From: CAYSLA01 sp964431685
GTDB taxonomy: Bacteria > Armatimonadota > UBA5829
Assembly (NCBI GenBank): GCA_964431685.1
Contig: CAYSLA010000034.1
Coordinates: forward strand, 1-26,991
Length of the DNA: 26,991 bases
Direction of reading: 5' to 3'
The notes under the pieces were generated by a model, which was not told the origin of the DNA, made no database searches, and was given only the letters and a program-made list of their open reading frames with translations. Below are positions 22,860 through 26,991 of this stretch, piece by piece; positions within the stretch are counted from its first letter, which is position 1, and the number at the start of each line of letters is the position of its first letter. The position numbers and the translations under genes are program-made.

Positions 22860-24105
22860 TGCTGCTCTCCTCAAACGGCCCGATTGCCACAAGACTGTAG
22901 TTCGACTCGGTGAACAGCTCAGAGGCGACCTGAGCCACCTGGTCCTTTGAGACTTTCGTTATACAGTCTATCACCTCATCCATCCGAACGTGACGGCCAA
23001 AGTTGATCTCGTTCTTAGCAAGTCTGCTCATCCGTTGCGGCATACTCTCCTGGCCAAGCACGAGCGATCCGCGCAACTGGTTCTTAACGCGTGACAACTC
23101 GTAGTCCGTAACGGAATCTCGACCTATCGCCGTGCACTCCTTCTCAGCCAACTCAAGCACAGTATCAAGATTCTCGCGGCTTGTTCCTCCATAGACAGTA
23201 AACAGACCACCTTTCTGATAGGACGTCGCATAGGTGCCGATGGCATAAGCCAGGCCCCTCTTTTCCCTGATCTCCTGGAACAGACGACTGCTCATCCCTC
23301 CGCCCAGCACCGAGTCAATCGTCGCCAGTGCATATCGCTTGTCGTCGTACTGTGTGTAACCCTCGACTCCGAGGCAGAAATGCACCTGCTGCGTCGGTTG
23401 ATCAACGAACTTGCGCTGGTGGCTAGGTGCTACATCGGTTATGTCTCGCGGTGCACGCTTGCCTTCAATCAATCCATAGAGTCTGACAGCCGCGTCCACG
23501 AGCTCGTTGTGCTCCACATTGCCGGCAGCGGTAATCACCACTGCATCAGGCCTATAGAAGTCACGAACGTAGCTCAGCAGCTTCTCTCGATCAAGAGCTC
23601 GTATCGTGTCTTCATCGCCGATGACAGAGCTGCCAAGTCTGTGCGAGTCCCAGATTGTCTGAGCAAACACGTCGTGGACGTTGTCCTCCGGAGAGTCCAA
23701 GTGGCGCTTGATCTCCTCGATGACCACGTTCTTTTCCCTGTCGATCTCTTCAGAATCAAAGACGGAGTTCAGAAACATATCTGAGAGTATGTCGAACGCG
23801 GGAATCATATGTTCTCGAAGCACTCGTGCGTAGTAGCAGGTATACTCCTTGTCGGTAAAGGCGTTCATGTGGGCGCCGAGGTAGTCCATCTCGTCCGCAA
23901 GTTGCCTCGCGGTGCGCTTCTCGGTACCCTTGAAGAACATATGCTCGACGAAATGACTAAGCCCTTTGCGCGTATCATCTTCATCCACCGAGCCGACACA
24001 CGCCCATATTCCTATGGAAACGGAGTCGACATAAGGGACATACTCACTCAGGACTCTGACTCCGTTGGGCAGAACGGTCTTGCTTACCAGGAACCTGCTT
24101 GTCAT
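22849..24105 (-). CDS. M16-family zinc peptidase (MlpA/YmxG type)
   Basis: A 418-residue single-chain pitrilysin-type peptidase. The inverted zinc motif HFVEH (H51-x-x-E54-H55) is intact, and VIEEIKRH supplies the distal Glu ligand. GLAYAIG and the repeated beta-sheet M16 C-terminal domain are present. No signal peptide is seen, so it is cytoplasmic or membrane-associated. Family members at this position, next to pnp in Firmicutes and Actinobacteria, are of unclear physiological role. The ATG start has a poorly placed GGTT-type site (about 12 bases). The gene ends inside dapB. Confidence 0.93.
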   Translation of the reverse strand: MTSRFLVSKTVLPNGVRVLSEYVPYVDSVSIGIWACVGSVDEDDTRKGLSHFVEHMFFKGTEKRTARQLADEMDYLGAHMNAFTDKEYTCYYARVLREHMIPAFDILSDMFLNSVFDSEEIDREKNVVIEEIKRHLDSPEDNVHDVFAQTIWDSHRLGSSVIGDEDTIRALDREKLLSYVRDFYRPDAVVITAAGNVEHNELVDAAVRLYGLIEGKRAPRDITDVAPSHQRKFVDQPTQQVHFCLGVEGYTQYDDKRYALATIDSVLGGGMSSRLFQEIREKRGLAYAIGTYATSYQKGGLFTVYGGTSRENLDTVLELAEKECTAIGRDSVTDYELSRVKNQLRGSLVLGQESMPQRMSRLAKNEINFGRHVRMDEVIDCITKVSKDQVAQVASELFTESNYSLVAIGPFEESSNGG

Positions 24106-24123
24106 CTAGGTGCAAACCTCATA

Positions 24124-24156
24124 TCAGAAAAGAACCCCTGTCCTGAGCGGACAGGG
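24124..24156 (-). terminator. Rho-independent terminator between pnp and the M16 gene
   Basis: On the minus strand, stem ccctgtcc (24156-24149) with ggacaggg (24143-24136) and a 5-base loop, followed by gttcttttctga. It should end or attenuate rpsO-pnp transcripts before the peptidase-dapB-asd genes. Confidence 0.8.
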
Positions 24157-24180
24157 CTACCAGTATCCGAAGTACAGAAA

Positions 24181-24232
24181 TGCCACCGCGACACGGGTAC
24201 CACTTGCAGAGGCACAGGCGTCACCGGTGGCA
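24181..24232 (-). terminator. Second hairpin downstream of pnp
   Basis: An 8-base inverted repeat (tgccaccg 24181-24188 with cggtggca 24225-24232) has a 36-base loop and on the minus strand is followed by tttctgt. It lies just after the pnp stop, upstream of the stronger terminator. It could be a 3' structure protecting the mRNA or a weak terminator. Confidence 0.5.
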
Positions 24233-24249
24233 TATATAGGCACGATTAG

Positions 24250-26487
24250 TTAGTTCTTAGGCCGGAACCTTGCTCTGGGCCCGTCATCGCCGGACCGGGG
24301 AGGTCTGTTGTCTCTGTCTCTGTCCCGGAAGCCGCCTCCGCCGCCTCTGGGCCTGCCTCCGCCTCCGCTTGGTCTGGACTCCGAGGGTCCCGGAACATAG
24401 TCCTCGTCACCCTCAATCAGGCCTCTTCTGGTAAGGCGGATCTTGCCATCGTCACCAACCTCAATGACCCTAACCTGCAGCACGTCGCCTAACTTGCACA
24501 CGTCCTCCGTGCTGTTGACCCGTTCCTTGGCAAGCTGCGAGATATGAACCAACCCGTCTCGACCGGGCAGGATCTCCACAAATGCGCCGAACGCTTCTAT
24601 CCGTGTAACCTTGCCCGTGTAAACCTCACCGACGCCCACGGTCCGCGTGAGATCCTCAACCATCTTCTTTGCCTGCTCAGCCCCAGCGGCCTGAACACAA
24701 GTGATGTAGACGTGCCCGTCCTGTTCGATATCAAGCTTCGCGCCGGTCTCCGCCTCGATCTTCTTGATTATCTTGCCACCCGGGCCGATGATGTCGCCGA
24801 TCTTCTCCGGGTTGATTTCGACGACCAGAACCCGCGGAGCATACTCGCTGAACGAGTCTCGCGGTGCAGGGATGGTCTGCTGGAAGACATCAAGAATCTC
24901 CATTCTCGCGGTCTTGGCCATCGTCAAAGCTTCTACCACGACATCGCGGTCAAGGCCGTCTGTCTTCGTGTCGACCTGAATGGCAGTCACGCCGTTCCGG
25001 CTTCCGGCGACCTTGAAGTCCATATCGCCGGTGAAGTCCTCCAACGCCTGAATGTCAGTCATAACAACTTTGCGGCTGTCATCTGACATCAACCCAATGG
25101 AGATACCGGCAACTGGAGCCTTAATCTTCACACCGGCATCCATCAGCGCCAGGGTAGCTCCGCAGGTACTGGCCATAGAGGTCGAGCCATTGGACTCCAG
25201 CACCTCAGTCATCATAAGCAGGGTGTATGGCAGATCCTCCGTAGCGGGGATCATCCTTTTGAGTGCCTTCTCTGCCAGTGCGCCGTGTCCGACTTCGCGC
25301 CTGCCAGCTCCGCGCAACGGGGATACTTCGCCGACACTATATGGCTGGAAGTTGTAGAAGTGCATGAACTTCTTCTCGGTATCTTCTTCCAGGGTGTCGA
25401 TGATCTGGGCGTCGTCCAGTGAGCCCATTGTCACGGTGCTGAGCACCTGGGTCTGTCCACGACTGAATATCGCAGAACCGTGAACCCTGGGCAGAAGCCC
25501 GACTTCGCAGCTCAGCGGTCTGATCTGGTCGAGTCTTCGGCCATCCGGCCTGGCGCCTTCGTCCAGTATCATCTTGCGAACCTGCTTCTTAATCAGCAGC
25601 TCCATAATGGAGCCAATCTCAGACTCTCTCTCAGGATACTCGGCAATCATCCTTGCCTTGAGATCGTCCCGAAGCTCGAATATCGCGCTTTCCTTTTCGC
25701 TCTTGTCAGGTTCGCGTATCGCCTGTGCAATCTCCGCGTTTACCTTGCCGCCGATCTCGGCAACCAGCTCAGGATCAGGCTGGACGAGTGGAACCACTGT
25801 CTTGGGTTTGCCAACCTTCGCCACCAGTTCGTTCTGCAGTGCAACCAGTTTGTCAATGTACTTGTGGCCGAAGTCCATCGCGGCAATGAGATCATCTTCG
25901 GAGACTTCGTCGGACTCCAGTTCGATCTCCATTACCCTGCCTTCTTTGCCGGCAAGGGTGAGCTCCATATCGGAAGTCTGACTCACCTCAAAAGATGGGT
26001 TGGCGACAAACTGTCCATCCACCCGACAAACCCGCACACAGCCCAAAGGCCCGTTCCACGGGATGTCTGATATCGCCAGGGCAGCGCTCGCCGCAAGCAC
26101 CGCGAGCATGTCCGCAGGATTCTCCGGCTCCATAGACAACGGAATAGCGATGACCTGAACGTCATTCCGCATCCCATCTGGGAACAGCGGTCGGATGGGT
26201 CGATCAATGACTCGCGAAGTCAGTATCGCCCGCTCAGAGGGTCTTCCACCTCTCTTATTAAACCCGCCGGGTATCTTCCCGACAGCGTATTTGCGCTCTT
26301 CATAGTCACAAATAAGCGGGAAGAAATCCATTCCTTCCCTTTGCTTGGAGCTCATACAGGCCGTACCCATCACGACGGTTTCTCCGCACGTGACCATAAC
26401 GGCTCCGTTAGCCTGTTTGGCAACTCTTCCGTGCTCGATAGCCACGGTTTTGCCATCAAGCTCAATCTCTACTCTAGTAACTGACAT
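24250..26487 (-). CDS. pnp: Polyribonucleotide nucleotidyltransferase (PNPase)
   Basis: 3'-5' phosphorolytic exoribonuclease, trimeric, acting in mRNA turnover. The 745 residues show two RNase PH-like domains (about 10-140 and 320-460) with an alpha-helical domain between, a KH domain (GDIIGPGGKIIKKIE, about 560-575), an S1 domain (GKVTRIEAFGAFVEILPG, about 630-648), and a Gly/Arg/Asp-rich tail (about 705-745) that likely contacts RNA. The phosphate site segment GSRNGVTA and FQPYSVGEVSPLRG are conserved. The ribosome site AGGAGA (26506-26501) overlaps the rpsO stop and is 13 bases from the ATG, separated by CAA repeats, so initiation may depend on rpsO translation. The rpsO-pnp pair is widely conserved. 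Confidence 0.97.
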   Translation of the reverse strand: MSVTRVEIELDGKTVAIEHGRVAKQANGAVMVTCGETVVMGTACMSSKQREGMDFFPLICDYEERKYAVGKIPGGFNKRGGRPSERAILTSRVIDRPIRPLFPDGMRNDVQVIAIPLSMEPENPADMLAVLAASAALAISDIPWNGPLGCVRVCRVDGQFVANPSFEVSQTSDMELTLAGKEGRVMEIELESDEVSEDDLIAAMDFGHKYIDKLVALQNELVAKVGKPKTVVPLVQPDPELVAEIGGKVNAEIAQAIREPDKSEKESAIFELRDDLKARMIAEYPERESEIGSIMELLIKKQVRKMILDEGARPDGRRLDQIRPLSCEVGLLPRVHGSAIFSRGQTQVLSTVTMGSLDDAQIIDTLEEDTEKKFMHFYNFQPYSVGEVSPLRGAGRREVGHGALAEKALKRMIPATEDLPYTLLMMTEVLESNGSTSMASTCGATLALMDAGVKIKAPVAGISIGLMSDDSRKVVMTDIQALEDFTGDMDFKVAGSRNGVTAIQVDTKTDGLDRDVVVEALTMAKTARMEILDVFQQTIPAPRDSFSEYAPRVLVVEINPEKIGDIIGPGGKIIKKIEAETGAKLDIEQDGHVYITCVQAAGAEQAKKMVEDLTRTVGVGEVYTGKVTRIEAFGAFVEILPGRDGLVHISQLAKERVNSTEDVCKLGDVLQVRVIEVGDDGKIRLTRRGLIEGDEDYVPGPSESRPSGGGGRPRGGGGGFRDRDRDNRPPRSGDDGPRARFRPKN

Positions 26488-26504
26488 TATGTTGTTGTTG
26501 TCTC

Positions 26505-26774
26505 CTAGCGTCTCAGGCCAAGCTTCGCGACGACTTCGCGGTAGCGGTTGATGTCTCGGTTGCTCAAATAGTTGAGCAGTCTTCTCCGCTGACCGACCAT
26601 CAGAAGCAGGCCCCTGCGCGAATGATGATCCTTCTTGTGAATCTTCAGGTGTTCGGTAAGTTGGCTGATGCGCGTTGTCAAGAGTGCAATCTGAACTTCC
26701 GGCGAGCCCGTGTCGCCGTCGTGATGCCCGAACTGACCGATGATCTCCGATTTCTTCTCTTTAACGATGGACAA
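26505..26774 (-). CDS. rpsO: 30S ribosomal protein S15
   Basis: Small-subunit protein that binds 16S rRNA at the central three-way junction. Starting at TTG 26774 gives exactly 89 residues beginning MSIVKEKKSEIIGQFG, the standard bacterial S15 start and length; GDTGSPEVQ and HHSRRGLLLMVGQRRRLLNYL are conserved. GGAGGA (26788-26783) lies 8 bases upstream. A longer reading from ATG 26819 adds 15 basic residues without homology and lies in the leader. S15 represses its own leader in several bacteria, and the leader here can fold. Confidence 0.97.
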   Translation of the reverse strand: MSIVKEKKSEIIGQFGHHDGDTGSPEVQIALLTTRISQLTEHLKIHKKDHHSRRGLLLMVGQRRRLLNYLSNRDINRYREVVAKLGLRR

Positions 26775-26886
26775 TGGTTCTTTCCTCCGAAGTCGACGAA
26801 AGGCAACGTCTCCTTCCATCGACGGTTGACAAAGCCGCGCTGCCGTTTCCAGGCGTGCAGCACCGCGCTAGTGTTAATACAGGTCA
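26775..26886 (-). promoter_or_regulatory. Structured rpsO leader, possible S15 autoregulatory site
   Basis: The roughly 110-base leader contains gctgc/gcagc (extendable to a 10-base imperfect stem with one mismatch and one G-U pair) and a gtcga/tcgac stem immediately upstream of the Shine-Dalgarno. S15 leaders in E. coli, Bacillus, Thermus and Geobacillus use different structures to bind S15, so similarity cannot be judged by eye. Confidence 0.4.
26783..26788 (-). promoter_or_regulatory. Shine-Dalgarno fixing the TTG start of rpsO
   Basis: GGAGGA with 8-base spacing to TTG 26774 supports the non-ATG start, with the family-standard 89-residue product. Confidence 0.9.
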
Positions 26887-26891
26887 CGCTT

Positions 26892-26920
26892 AGTGTAGCA
26901 GAAAACAGGGGGACTGTCAA
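26892..26920 (-). promoter_or_regulatory. Sigma-70 promoter for rpsO-pnp
   Basis: On the minus strand TTGACA (26920-26915), a 17-base spacer and TACACT (26897-26892): 6/6 and 4/6 matches. The start would be near 26886. The remaining sequence to 26991 shows no gene. Confidence 0.8.
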
Positions 26921-26991
26921 TGTTAGACCTGCGCTTGGGTGGAATTTCTCTGAGTGGGTAGATTACATCTCACGCTGCGCGTGCCGCTTTG

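Noticed and set aside
24181..24249. Lysine riboswitch controlling dapB/asd
   Set aside because: The interval is too short and lacks the five-helix lysine aptamer elements.
1..26991. CRISPR array, prophage, transposase or toxin-antitoxin pair
   Set aside because: No regular spaced repeats, integrase, transposase or paired small genes of that kind were seen on either strand.

Overview
The window is a bacterial chromosome segment of moderately high GC (mid-50s by eye), about 90% coding, with no phage, insertion sequence or CRISPR array. The right-hand block, rpsO-pnp-M16 peptidase-dapB-asd-RNase J, matches a gene order familiar from Firmicutes (rpsO-pnpA-mlpA-asd-dap-rnjB) and related Terrabacteria. 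With the YchF variant, the TMK-like kinase pair and frequent GTG/TTG starts, this suggests a deep Terrabacteria lineage (Armatimonadota- or Chloroflexota-like). That placement is inference; there is no rRNA here.

Left part, plus strand: a palindromic dispersed repeat (50-135) precedes a sigma-54-type response regulator that lacks a DNA-binding domain. It is followed closely by a pteridine-reductase-like SDR, folB, folK and folE (folate/pterin synthesis), then manC (GDP-mannose). A bidirectional hairpin separates these from a minus-strand amidohydrolase. Next comes a plus-strand pair of small unknown genes behind a good sigma-28 (flagellar) promoter match.

Middle: a minus-strand isoprenoid operon (ispE, a MobA-like nucleotidyltransferase, dxs, then a membrane-anchored unknown) diverges from a plus-strand operon with a consensus sigma-70 promoter. 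The latter encodes two tandem thymidylate-kinase-like proteins (the second with Arg for the P-loop Lys), a short Ppx/GppA phosphatase and a free-standing HD protein resembling the C-terminal domain of longer Ppx enzymes. This is the most likely uncharacterised pathway in the window.

Right part, minus strand: tRNA-Glu(TTC) with its own promoter and encoded CCA; a lipoprotein with a Met-Pro repeat tail; a glycyl radical enzyme without an activase in view; ychF; RNase J; asd; dapB; an M16 peptidase; pnp; and rpsO with a TTG start, structured leader and strong promoter. Genes overlap by 4-11 bases at dapB/M16 and RNase J/asd, showing translational coupling. Genes for RNA decay (PNPase, RNase J), translation (S15, YchF) and lysine/diaminopimelate synthesis (Asd, DapB) are therefore physically linked.
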